Positions 1 to 9,183 of a DNA stretch of 64,000 bases are shown here, piece by piece (the stretch's first letter is position 1; the number at the start of each line of letters is the position of its first letter). Position numbers and translations under genes: made by a program. Location of the stretch: assembly GCA_018287875.1 (NCBI GenBank), contig JAGVVL010000001.1, positions 4,836,001 through 4,900,000 of the forward strand, in the 5' to 3' direction. This stretch comes from Nigrospora sphaerica. Taxonomy: Eukaryota; Ascomycota; Sordariomycetes; Amphisphaeriales; Apiosporaceae. Under the pieces are notes generated by a model that made no database searches, was not told the DNA's origin, and saw only the letters and a program-made list of their open reading frames with translations.

Positions 1-3000
1 TGAACGTTTGCGTCTGGATCTTGTTGAAGTAGTCCCAGTCTTTGTAGATGGCAGCATAGTCTTTAACTTTGAGAGCAGCAACGGGCAGAGGCTGGAGGTC
101 CAGCAGCTGTGTGTGAGGCGGGAACTTCTCCGGCAGGATAAGTTTTTGGAAAGAGATGGGCAGCCTGGTTTCCGAGTGCATCCACCGGTCCGAAATCACG
201 GAGATGAAGTAGTTTGGCGGCATGGGATCGGTGATGGGCACCGTGAACTCAACCATATGCTCGTTGGATTCGGAGACAGCGTAGTCCTTGCGAAGCAGGA
301 ATTGGTCGTAGAAAAGGACGTCCTCGCCGTCGCAATCCTCGACCATGATCCAAAAGTTCTCGGCGGAGCCGTGAAGCGAGTCGTCCCATTCAAAGGTCGG
401 CGTAATACTCAACTCGATCCGCAGCATAGACCTAGTCATGGGCTGCGCCTGGGCCTGGACCTCGACCCGCGGGAACTTGGCAACAAGCTCACAAACCCTT
501 CGGCCCTCCTTGGGCATGCCTAGGAGCTGACCCATGCGTGGGGGGTCCAGATCGAAGTAGCTACTCCATGGAACGTCCACTCGCTCGGCTTTGGTCACGA
601 TCCCACGCTCGTTTGGGCGCAATGGGAACTGCCGTAACGGCGTCATTGTCGGCCACATGCGTTTCTCGGCCATCTTGCAGAGATCCAAAGCGGTCTTGCA
701 AACGCTGGCCCAGCCCTTCTGCAGCGTGATCTCAAAAATGGCGCGCAGGATGCGGCCGGCCGACTGCGTCACATACACCATATCAGCCATGAGCGCCAGG
801 CCCTCCAGCTTGAGACGCGAGATGTAGGCCTGCAGAAGCACGTTGATCTTGGCGTGCGGCTCCTCGATGCTTTCTTTGACGGGAACGGGAACTCTCCCGA
901 GAAGTTTTGCCAGCTCGAGCTTCTCATCTTGCCGGACCGGGATGTACTTGAATTCGGCACTCTGTGCGAAAACGCGGAAGAGCTCGATCGTGGTGATGGA
1001 GGGTTGTATGAGTTTGTTGTACGTGTCCATGGAGCCGTACGTGATATAGTAGTGCGATGCTATGCGTCCGAGTTCGGTGCCCTTCAATCTGCCCGATTTT
1101 TCATCGTACGTGATGAGATTTGATTTCTTCAATACGGTCGCCGCCGAATGAATGAGGTCGACACGCTTTTGCTCCAGTGCTTCGTCGTCTTCGTAGTCGG
1201 CGCCGACGCTGTATAGACCCGGCGACCGCAGCATCCGGACAAAAAGGTACGTGTAGCCCAGCCATTCGACAGCTTCGTCTCGTGTTCGAACATTACCGAG
1301 AACGATCTCGGCGTTCAAGTTGTCGACTAACCTGCTGGCAAACTGACTCTCGATAGGCAGCTGCTGGTTGAGCAGCGAGAGGTAGTATTGCATCTCGTTC
1401 TGGGTGGTGATGATGATGCCCTCGCCGTACGTGTCGTACTGGGGACGTCCAGCTCGTCCTAGCATTTGTAGGGTATCCTGGGGACTCAGCTCCACCCAGC
1501 TGCCCTTTTCGGGCGAGTAGACCTGAGTGCCTTTGATGATGACGGTATGGGCCGGCAAGTTGACACCCCACGCCAGGGTTGCGGTACAAACCAGGACCTG
1601 AATGAGTCCTTTCTCAAAGAGGTCCTCCACGTCGGACCGGTCAGCACGGCTCATTCCAGCATGGTGAATACCGAACCCATAGGGTAGGAGGTCTTGCAGG
1701 TCCTTGTCCGTGGCGTTTTCGGAGATGTCCTTGAGCACCTCACGGGAACCAGAGTCGTGCCGCAAGATCTGGTTGATGGTCTCCATCTCGAGAGCCTTGT
1801 CTCGCACGTACTTAGCCGTCTTGGCGGTTTCCTTGCGAGAGTGCACGAAGATAAGCATTTGGTTGTTGTGCGTCCCGACATGCTCAATAACCTTGTTGTA
1901 AGTGATGTCGTTCATGGTCTTGAGCTGTTTGATGGCTTTCCTATCGGTAACACCAATAAACTCTTGTCTCAGGGGGCAGGGTCGGTAAGAACCGTCGAAG
2001 TGGAACAGGTCCTTGTTCACGTCGACTCTCAGGAAACTAGCAACATCGCGGTAGTTGGGCAATGTCGCCGACAAGCCAACGAGCCGGACGGGGTCGCCAG
2101 TCTGCTCGGTTTTGCGGATCGTCCGGCTCACAATGCTCTCGAGAACGGGGCCGCGATCGTCATGAAGCAAATGGATTTCGTCGATGATGATAAGACGGAC
2201 CAGGTTTGTGTAGCTTAGATCTGTCGCCTTTCTCGTGATGACGTCCCATTTCTCGGGCGTTGTGACGATGATCTGGGTCTCGGTGATCTGCTGCTTGGTG
2301 AGCTGCCGATCTCCGGTGAGTTCGGAGACGGTGACTCCATATTCAGCAAGTCTCTTGCCGAAGTTGCCAACCTGCTCTTGCACTAGAGCTTTCAGGGGCG
2401 CGATGTACACAATCTTGAAGGAATCCAGGTCGATTTCTCCCGTTTCAGGGTTTCGATGTTTACCGAGTTCCCGCAGGATGGTCAGCATGGCCACGTTTGT
2501 CTTGCCACTGCCCGTCGGGGCACAAATGAGCATGTTACCGTCGTCCTGGAAAGCCGACGGGTAGCATTTGGACTGGATCTTGTTCAGAGACTTCGCACCG
2601 GATTGGGTGAAGGGAACCCTTGACCATTCTGGCATGTCGGTGACCGGGACGTTCAAATCGGACGGGTCGTTACGCTTTTTGGGCGGGGGAACATGAATTT
2701 CCTCGTAGCCCTTGAATGTACGCTTCGTGGAGCCCTCGGGTAACCTGACCTTCGGGTTGGTCATGAGATGGTTGCCCTGGTCGAAGACGAGATTTTCCAG
2801 ATTGATGAGCTTCTTCGGCTGCAGCCCTCCAACGAGTTGGCCTTCGGCGCGCTCGGACTTCGGCGCGGCGCCCTCGATGAAGGAGGCGGGTACGTCGATG
2901 TCCATCTTGATTTCCATCTTCTTCTGGCCGGGCGTTGCCTTCTTTCCGTGAAGCTCGTCCAGGATCCAACGCATACCTTCGGAAGCCATCTCACGCTCGA

Positions 3001-4192
3001 CGACGCCCTTTTCCTCCTCATTATCGGCCCGGGCCAACCTTGTCAGCCAGACGACCTTCTCCCGGTTTTGGATAAGTTTCTGTACGACCTCGTGGTGTTC
3101 GTAGTCGAACAGCTCCATCAGGTCGTTCTCGATCTCCCGGAGTTGCTTCTCATCCCCGCCCGGCTCATCGGGCTCGCCAGACAGTATGTGTAAGGCTTGC
3201 ATGGTCTTGTCGTGCTGCGTATGCGCATCAGAGTACAGCTTGCCAACCTCTCTTTGCAACCAGTAGGCGTCAATGTCGCGAGCTGGTATGTAGTTCGTTT
3301 CCTTGGCGCCGGCGTTGGCGGACCGGGCGTCCGGCCCCGAGTCGATGATCATCTCCTCGCCGTCAGCCGCATTCTCGCCCTGTGAATCAGCTGCTCGGTC
3401 CTTGGCTTCGGGCAAATCCTCTTCATCGTCGTCCAGTGCGGCCTCGTCGTCGGTTGACTCGTCGCGGACTTCATTCATCACGGCGCCGTCCTCGTCTTCT
3501 TCTTCGTCGAAGACAACAGCGACACCTTGCCGCTCGTCAAGATCGGCATCGTCCTCTCCGGCCCCAGCACCAGTGTCCATTTCTTCATCGTCTTGGGCAT
3601 CATAGTCGGTGATCTTCTTGCCGAGGTTGACTAGCTCGTTAAACTGCTTGGGGCTGAGGGTTGTGCCCAACAAGTCGTCCACCTCTTTTTTCTTGTCGAA
3701 GTCCTTCATATCTTCGTCTTTGAGCAACTCAAGGACGACATCGGCCGCGCTGAGAACCATTTCGTGCGACACATCGCCGAGATTGCTGGCCACAACGTTC
3801 AGGATCAGCTCAAAGGTGGCGCGCGTGGCGGGTGTCCGTGGTCGGTATCGCAGTCCTTCCACCAGAAGGTCGGCCTGGCCCATGATGCCGGTGCCTCTCA
3901 TCTGCGAAGGGTCGCCCTTTCGTTTGCGTTGTTCTCGGGCCAGAATGTCCTGGCCCTCCTGGATGCCGCCTCGCTCGACCTGGGGCCCGGTAGCCTTCTT
4001 TTGCTTGGGCGCGGCCTCCTGGGCCACGCGCGATCCCATGTCGTTGATGCTCAGGCGGCCAGCGAGCGACTCGGGGTCGCCGGTGGCCTCATCGCCACGC
4101 CTCGTGACAAAGCGACGGTCGGCCTGGAGGACCAGGTTCGACATGGCCGAGTACTTGTACTGCGACACATCGCGCTGATGATTGTCCCCCAT
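1..4192 (-). CDS. brr2: BRR2-type U5 snRNP RNA helicase, N-terminal part (runs off the window)
   Basis: Large DExH (Ski2-like) helicase that unwinds U4/U6 snRNA during spliceosome activation as part of the U5 snRNP. One uninterrupted frame runs from an ATG at 4192 to the window edge, giving about 1,397 residues of a family that is usually near 2,200. What is visible: an N-terminal region with a strongly acidic stretch (about residues 200-260), Walker A APTGSGKT (about 558-565), the DEIH box with LLHDDRGP (671 onward), motif III SATLPN, and motif VI with GRAGRPQYD, followed by the start of the Sec63-like part of the first cassette. The first cassette keeps all the catalytic motifs, as expected for the active Brr2 cassette. 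The second cassette and the true stop lie to the left of the window. No intron is needed. It is divergent from the coiled-coil gene at 5084. Identification is from family knowledge of these motifs. Confidence 0.95.
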   Translation of the reverse strand, partial: MGDNHQRDVSQYKYSAMSNLVLQADRRFVTRRGDEATGDPESLAGRLSINDMGSRVAQEAAPKQKKATGPQVERGGIQEGQDILAREQRKRKGDPSQMRGTGIMGQADLLVEGLRYRPRTPATRATFELILNVVASNLGDVSHEMVLSAADVVLELLKDEDMKDFDKKKEVDDLLGTTLSPKQFNELVNLGKKITDYDAQDDEEMDTGAGAGEDDADLDERQGVAVVFDEEEDEDGAVMNEVRDESTDDEAALDDDEEDLPEAKDRAADSQGENAADGEEMIIDSGPDARSANAGAKETNYIPARDIDAYWLQREVGKLYSDAHTQHDKTMQALHILSGEPDEPGGDEKQLREIENDLMELFDYEHHEVVQKLIQNREKVVWLTRLARADNEEEKGVVEREMASEGMRWILDELHGKKATPGQKKMEIKMDIDVPASFIEGAAPKSERAEGQLVGGLQPKKLINLENLVFDQGNHLMTNPKVRLPEGSTKRTFKGYEEIHVPPPKKRNDPSDLNVPVTDMPEWSRVPFTQSGAKSLNKIQSKCYPSAFQDDGNMLICAPTGSGKTNVAMLTILRELGKHRNPETGEIDLDSFKIVYIAPLKALVQEQVGNFGKRLAEYGVTVSELTGDRQLTKQQITETQIIVTTPEKWDVITRKATDLSYTNLVRLIIIDEIHLLHDDRGPVLESIVSRTIRKTEQTGDPVRLVGLSATLPNYRDVASFLRVDVNKDLFHFDGSYRPCPLRQEFIGVTDRKAIKQLKTMNDITYNKVIEHVGTHNNQMLIFVHSRKETAKTAKYVRDKALEMETINQILRHDSGSREVLKDISENATDKDLQDLLPYGFGIHHAGMSRADRSDVEDLFEKGLIQVLVCTATLAWGVNLPAHTVIIKGTQVYSPEKGSWVELSPQDTLQMLGRAGRPQYDTYGEGIIITTQNEMQYYLSLLNQQLPIESQFASRLVDNLNAEIVLGNVRTRDEAVEWLGYTYLFVRMLRSPGLYSVGADYEDDEALEQKRVDLIHSAATVLKKSNLITYDEKSGRLKGTELGRIASHYYITYGSMDTYNKLIQPSITTIELFRVFAQSAEFKYIPVRQDEKLELAKLLGRVPVPVKESIEEPHAKINVLLQAYISRLKLEGLALMADMVYVTQSAGRILRAIFEITLQKGWASVCKTALDLCKMAEKRMWPTMTPLRQFPLRPNERGIVTKAERVDVPWSSYFDLDPPRMGQLLGMPKEGRRVCELVAKFPRVEVQAQAQPMTRSMLRIELSITPTFEWDDSLHGSAENFWIMVEDCDGEDVLFYDQFLLRKDYAVSESNEHMVEFTVPITDPMPPNYFISVISDRWMHSETRLPISFQKLILPEKFPPHTQLLDLQPLPVAALKVKDYAAIYKDWDYFNKIQTQTF

Positions 4193-5083
4193 TTTGGCGG
4201 TTCGGGTGGGGGGTTGACAGAGCTCGAAGTGGTTGGTGGAGGAGGGCGAGTGTTCGGGGGAACGGCAAAGGTCGAGATATACGCAGTCGACTGATTACCG
4301 AGATGGACGGCGTCGCCCTCTTCCTTGCGCGCTCTAGGTCGCTCGCATTTGAAAAGCCCCACCGAGTGACTCTGCGTCAGGGTCGGGATGCCTAGAAGGT
4401 TATAGCTTTTGAAGAGCGCGACACTTATAATCTGAACCACGGCGCCTGCGATGCCTCACTTTATCGAGTACTTCGTTGGGTGCCGAGAGGGAGGAGGTTG
4501 TCCGGGTTGGAGAGAGCAGAAGGGTCGAATCTGGTCGGGTCTATTGCGCGTATCCACGCTAATGGATCGCGAAGGTCAGTCAATCCGTCCCAAGAAATTT
4601 TGGCAGAAGCTGGAGGAGCTTGGCTGGGAGAGCTGTGGCTCGTATGGGGCCAGCAGGTGCCACGAAGGCCAGCAATCCACTTTTGCCACAATCCGGATGC
4701 ATTTGAAGTGAACCTTATGTAAGAAGTACATACTATACATCCAAACACAACATTGTGCCGCATATGAAATACTTTATGCACTGCAGGAGGCATCAGGGGT
4801 GCCATCCATGTCGACACCAAAACCCCTTCGCACTAACGTGAGCCTTTCCAGCCATTGGATGGCGTGGTTGAATCGGGCAAGCAAAGTTGCCGGACGTGCA
4901 CTTACTTGTCTGGATCCCGCGTCCCATCCCCGTCCCTATTTACATCAAGTACCGTCCCCCAATCTGGCTCTCACTCTTTGCGCTCTTTCACCGGCAACAA
5001 AATAGTCGACAGCTGCCTCCCCTCAGCCAGCCAGCCAGCCAGCCGTCGCCCCTGCAGCTTCGCAGAGCCTGGCTGACTTGTAA
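4193..5083. other. Divergent intergenic region between brr2 and the polyQ/coiled-coil gene
   Basis: About 0.9 kb that must hold the promoters of both flanking genes. It has only short ORFs on either strand, without recognisable domains. A CCAG tetranucleotide repeat (about five copies) lies at roughly 5025-5044, just upstream of the + strand gene. No convincing TATA box was identified. Confidence 0.6.
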
Positions 5084-5480
5084 TTGCCGGCAAAGAGACG
5101 TCCGTTCCCAGTGGCTGCACTAGCACCACCGGGGGAGGCCCAGTATTCCAATCGCCTCGGAATCCACACCCCGGCCATTTACGGGAGGTACCCAGCGGGC
5201 GTCATGGATGACACCAGCAGCGACGCGCTCAAGGAACGGGTGCTGGATGCCCTGGAGAACCGCATACGGCCCCGGGATGAGGTCTTGACAATACGGCGCC
5301 TCATGGCGCTGCAGCTGGGGCGTAGCATCGGCGAGGCCCAGCTGAGCGGCCCGCCTTCTCTCGTGCGCGCCGACGCCGCCATCCCCAGCGCGCCGACGCA
5401 ACGGCCGGGCCTCCAACGAATGTACATCGAGGCCGTGAGGAGGAACCTGGAAGTGCGGTCGAAGTTTACCAAGCTCCAGC

Positions 5481-5516
<36 letters not shown>

Positions 5517-6775
5517 GGGGGGGCACGCTGCCCGCCGAGAGGGACGAAGAGGGTGCCAGGAACGCTGCGGACGGCGAGAAAAGCCTGCTGGATTTGCACC
5601 TCGAGGTGACCGAGCTCCGTCAGCGGCACGACAAGCTGTCCATCATTCTGCAGTATATGACCCAGCTGGAGCGACAGCCGGTCGGAGCGCTCGACTTCCT
5701 GGATCCCAAGGTGGTGTATAAGGATTGTAGTCCGCTGCCCGAAGTGCCCAGGGAGCTGCTGGACGGCTTCGCGGCCAACCTGGACGCGTCCTCGGATGCA
5801 GAGGTGCAAGAGCTGCTCCAGAAACTTAAAAAGACGGTTCTGCGCAACAAGCTCGTGGCAAGAAAGGAGGAACAGCATCTGCAAGCGGAACGGAACAAGG
5901 ACCCCGTCGACACGCACAGCCTCAGCCCCCAGGCCAAGCTGGATGCTCTGAACGCCGTCAAAAACGTACTGATCAACTGGATAGAATCGCAGCTGAGCAG
6001 GGCCGGAGGCGGAGACAGCAGCCAGGAAGACGCCGCGGACAGAGATACATCTGGTAGCCCGCCGAAGGTCAACCTTGGGGCACGGCTGGCAACCATTCAG
6101 AAGGAGTACGAGCGGCACGTTGAGCTGCGCAAGCAGGTTCTGGCTCTGGCCGCGAAAAGACGCCAAACCCAAGCCAAGGGGTCGGCCAGGCCGCCGGAAG
6201 CACCCGAGACGGACGCGCCCTTGCCCCCCAAGCCGGCTCCTTTGGCATACCTCCTTACGCCGTACCTGGAGAGCATCCAAGCTTTGGCGCGCGAGCAAAA
6301 GAGCGCCATCGAGGAGAAATCGCATGTCAACACAGCCTTGGCAAAGCAGCAAGAGGATGCCAAGATGACCCTGGACCACGTCGCCGAAGAAAGCCAGCTG
6401 CTACCAAAGTATCCGAGCGCTAAGTCGTCGTCCAAGGGTGACACCAGCTTTGGCGAGGCGACCAGGTCGGCCGGTAGGACCAGCGCGACCAGACAGGTCG
6501 AACCCTGGATCTACGCCGCCGACTCGGCCAAGATCGCAACGCTGGAGACGGTAGCTGAAAAGGTCGAGGAGGGCATGATATCGGTCGAAGAAGCCCGAGG
6601 CGCCCTCCAAGAGACCTGCTACCTGCTTGCTGTCGACCCGGCGGAGGGCGATGCTGTTCAGGAGAATGAGGAGGGCTCGGCCAGCTCGACCAAGAAGCAA
6701 ACTGCAAAAGAGCAATTGCCCAAGACTGTATGGTCAGGGATTGACGGCACCCTCGGATCCATCAAAACGCCATAG
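5084..6775 (+). CDS. Uncharacterised polyQ / coiled-coil protein
   Basis: Single-exon ORF of 563 codons; function not recognised. The ATG at 5204 (residue 41, MDDTSSDAL) is an attractive alternative start, because the first 40 residues look like translated leader. A run of about 11 glutamines (CAG repeats, 5483-5515) sits near residue 134. It is followed by long charged heptad-like segments: LDLHLEVTELRQRHDKLS near 170, a Lys/Glu-rich part near 245-275, and VNLGARLATIQKEYERHVELRKQ near 325-350. A Pro/Ala-rich linker and a more acidic C-terminus follow. The coiled-coil content suggests a structural or complex-forming role, for example cytoskeletal or kinetochore, but that is inference only. 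A 419-codon ORF on the opposite strand is treated as an antisense shadow. The gene converges on rfc2, with 362 bp between stops. Confidence 0.75.
5483..5515 (+). repeat. In-frame CAG repeat encoding polyglutamine
   Basis: Ten CAG codons followed by CAA, in frame with the coiled-coil gene. A nearly pure trinucleotide tract of this kind is likely to vary in length between strains. Confidence 0.9.
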
Positions 6776-7137
6776 CTTGCAGCGGGAATTGGCAGGGTAC
6801 TTGCATAGGACCCCCGCCAGAAATAACTCATGTTGGTCTCTGACCTGCCCGTATCACGGGCTTGGACGACTCTATCTACGCGTAGAATTCCCACAAATAC
6901 CCAATGGCCATAACTGCAAGCCCGCTATGCCGCACCTCTCAGTGACAAGTGCAAAGACTAGCGTAGGCCTCCCGTCCGCAAAAGGTACTGCCGACACGCT
7001 GTAGCAGTACAAGGTGGGCCTGTCATGTCCCTGAACCTGGACTATGTAGCTTGGTCTGTCTCATTTGGAACTGGACTGGGCACTGCAGAGATCTCTGCAT
7101 GGCAATCTCTTGAATGTTGTATTCCGCGCATGTCTCT
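6776..7137. other. Convergent 3' intergenic region
   Basis: This 362-bp stretch separates the stop of the coiled-coil gene from the stop of rfc2 and must contain both 3' UTRs. It includes a short palindromic segment around TCTACGCGTAGA (about 6874-6885). Nothing else is recognisable. Confidence 0.6.
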
Positions 7138-8427
7138 TCAGCCCTTGCCGGCCAAAATGTTGGATATTCTGAGGGACAGATCGAGGATCGAGAGGTGCTC
7201 GTCAGCACCGTCGACTAGTCGCTTGTCGATTTCGGAGAAGATTAAAGTGATCTTGCTCTTCTGGATGTCCAGTATGGTCTCGTCCTGAACAACGGCGTGG
7301 TACAGCTGGAAAAGAGTCAGTGATTCCCGGCCGAACCCCAAAGCTTCTGGGTGGAACGTACCTGTGAAAGGACCTGGCTGGCACTCCAGCCATCGGCAAC
7401 CATGTCTTCCACCACATCAGCCACGGCCTGGTAGGTAGAAGCCGCGGAGGGGGGTTTCATGGCCTTCTGAAGTTTCTCAATGGTATTTTCCGGTATGACA
7501 CCAGCGATATCTTGCACGATCTTGACAGAGACTGTCTGTCGGTCCACGTCCATGGCATCGCCCACATCGCCCGCATCGCCCCCCTCCTCGCCCTTCTCGA
7601 CGGCACCGACCAGCCTGGCCGCACTCTGCAGGAAGGTGATGGCCTTTCGCAGGTCACCCTCGCTACACTTGATGAGGGCGTCCACAGCGCCGGCTTCCAG
7701 GCCGACTCCCTCCTTCTCGGCGATCTCTTCGAGCCTCTTCTTCGCGTTGCCCTGATCCAGACTCTTGAAGCGGAATTTGCTGCATCTTGAGGCCAGCGGA
7801 TCAATGATGCGCGTTACGTAGTTGCATATCAGACAGAAGCGGGTGATCTTGCTATACGTCTCCATGGTGCGTCGGAGGGCGCTCTGGGCATCCTGGGTCA
7901 TGCTGTCGGCCTCGTCGAGAACAATAATCTTGAAGGGCGGACAGGGATAGCGGTTTCTGTAGCCGGCCGGGGGGTTCGTGAGTTGCATACGCGCAAAGTC
8001 TTTGACCTTCTCCCGCACGATCGAGATACCGCGCTCATCAGAGGCGTTGAGCTCGAGCACCCGCGACTTCATCATCTCGGGGCCGTAGAGCTCTTTAGCC
8101 AGAGCGAGGATGGTCGATGTCTTGCCGGTGCCGGGTGGACCGTAGAAGAGCATGTGCGGTAGGTTGGAGGCTTGCAAGGTCCTCTGGAGGACGTTGACGG
8201 TATGGTCCTGGGCTGTAACATCGCTCAGGGTTTTCGGTCGACTGTGGACGGCGGGGCTGTGTCAGCGCTCCATGCTCGTGGAGGCTCGAGGGGGAGACAG
8301 CTTACTATTTCTCGACCCAGGGCTGCCGCCTTGCTGTCGATTGGTTCTCCTCGGGCTTGTTGCCGCCCGAGGTGCCGTTTGCGGCGGCGGCCGCCTTGCG
8401 CGCCTTGAGGTCGAAGAAGCTGGCCAT
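7138..8427 (-). CDS. rfc2: Replication factor C subunit 2 (human RFC4 orthologue)
   Basis: AAA+ clamp-loader subunit that helps open PCNA and load it on primer-template junctions in replication and checkpoint signalling. Three exons fit in frame: 8427-8306, 8241-7362 and 7305-7138, giving 389 residues. The introns at 8242-8305 and 7306-7361 have GTAAGC and GTACGT donors and CAG acceptors. What is visible: PWVEKYRPKTL at 36-46, Walker A GPPGTGKT at 75-82, the RFC box NASDERG, Walker B DEAD at 150-153, the sensor-1 stretch [17 protein letters not shown], which carries the SRC arginine finger, and a C-terminal collar domain. A roughly 25-residue Gly/Asp-rich insert ([10 protein letters not shown]) interrupts the start of the collar. 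The protein is close to yeast Rfc2 (353 aa), and the [14 protein letters not shown] context separates it from Rfc3/Rfc5. Confidence 0.96.
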
Positions 8428-9183
8428 CCCGCGTACTCTACACCAGCCGGAACGGACAGAATCGTCGGAAGGAGCCCAAGCAGTGTATGGGGGTACCTGA
8501 GGTACGAATGGTGTCGAATGAGGTCCGTTTCGTCGCGGTCCTGCTATGGAAGTGTCTGCCCGTAGGTAAGTAATCAATGCTCGGATGGCAGGCTCCTGTG
8601 GGGAAAGAACGCGTCTGTGACGCGCCTGGCTGCTGGAATCAATTAAGCAGTGGACCCACTCGTCAAAGCTCAGGTAGGCACCTAGCATGGATACTAAGTA
8701 GTTGTACTGCGCAGTAGAAAGAAGTACTTGGGTACTTAAACTACCTCTTGCAGTACTCCAACCTGTTGCTGCTATGAGATCGACACCGGGATCATTCCTG
8801 CCCCGTCAGAGTTGTACTCATGGTAGACATGAAAATGGAGAAACCCGGTAATCCGGCATTAACAGGCATTTCGCCAACTTGATGTTGAAACAGAATCAAA
8901 AGCAGGATTCTCAAGCGCTCTATGTTGCTGAATATGAGAGGAACAAAATTATTATTCATGCTGTATCAGCAACCATCTCCCCACACATTCTCCCTTGATC
9001 GCTCGTATTATCAACAGGTAGAAAACTACAATCTAGCTGGGCCGTTTCCTGACGGCCGTCCCCTAGGTATCATTCGAATCAGTATTCTCATTGGACCGAA
9101 ACAACCAGCATCATCGCACTCCACGACTGCCCACCCCCACCTACCTCCATGTCTGCCCGGTTTCCAGATAATTGTTAGGTTGT
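8428..9183. other. Intergenic region upstream of rfc2, downstream of the hydrolase gene
   Basis: Both neighbours are on the minus strand, so this stretch holds the rfc2 promoter and the 3' UTR of the hydrolase gene. At 8700-8760 it has a cluster of AGTACT / GTACTT words of the kind repeated in other intergenic parts of the window. No gene is seen. Confidence 0.6.
8609..8625. promoter_or_regulatory. Candidate MCB (MluI cell-cycle box) pair upstream of rfc2
   Basis: ACGCGT at 8609-8614 with a second GACGCG at 8620-8625, about 180 nt upstream of the rfc2 start. MBF binds ACGCGT in yeasts and drives S-phase genes including RFC subunits. The hexamer is common by chance in GC-rich DNA, so this is only a candidate. 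Confidence 0.3.

Noticed and set aside
5120..6379. 419-codon ORF on the minus strand
   Set aside because: Fully antisense to the coiled-coil gene; its Leu/Arg/Gly-rich composition is expected from high-GC codon bias.
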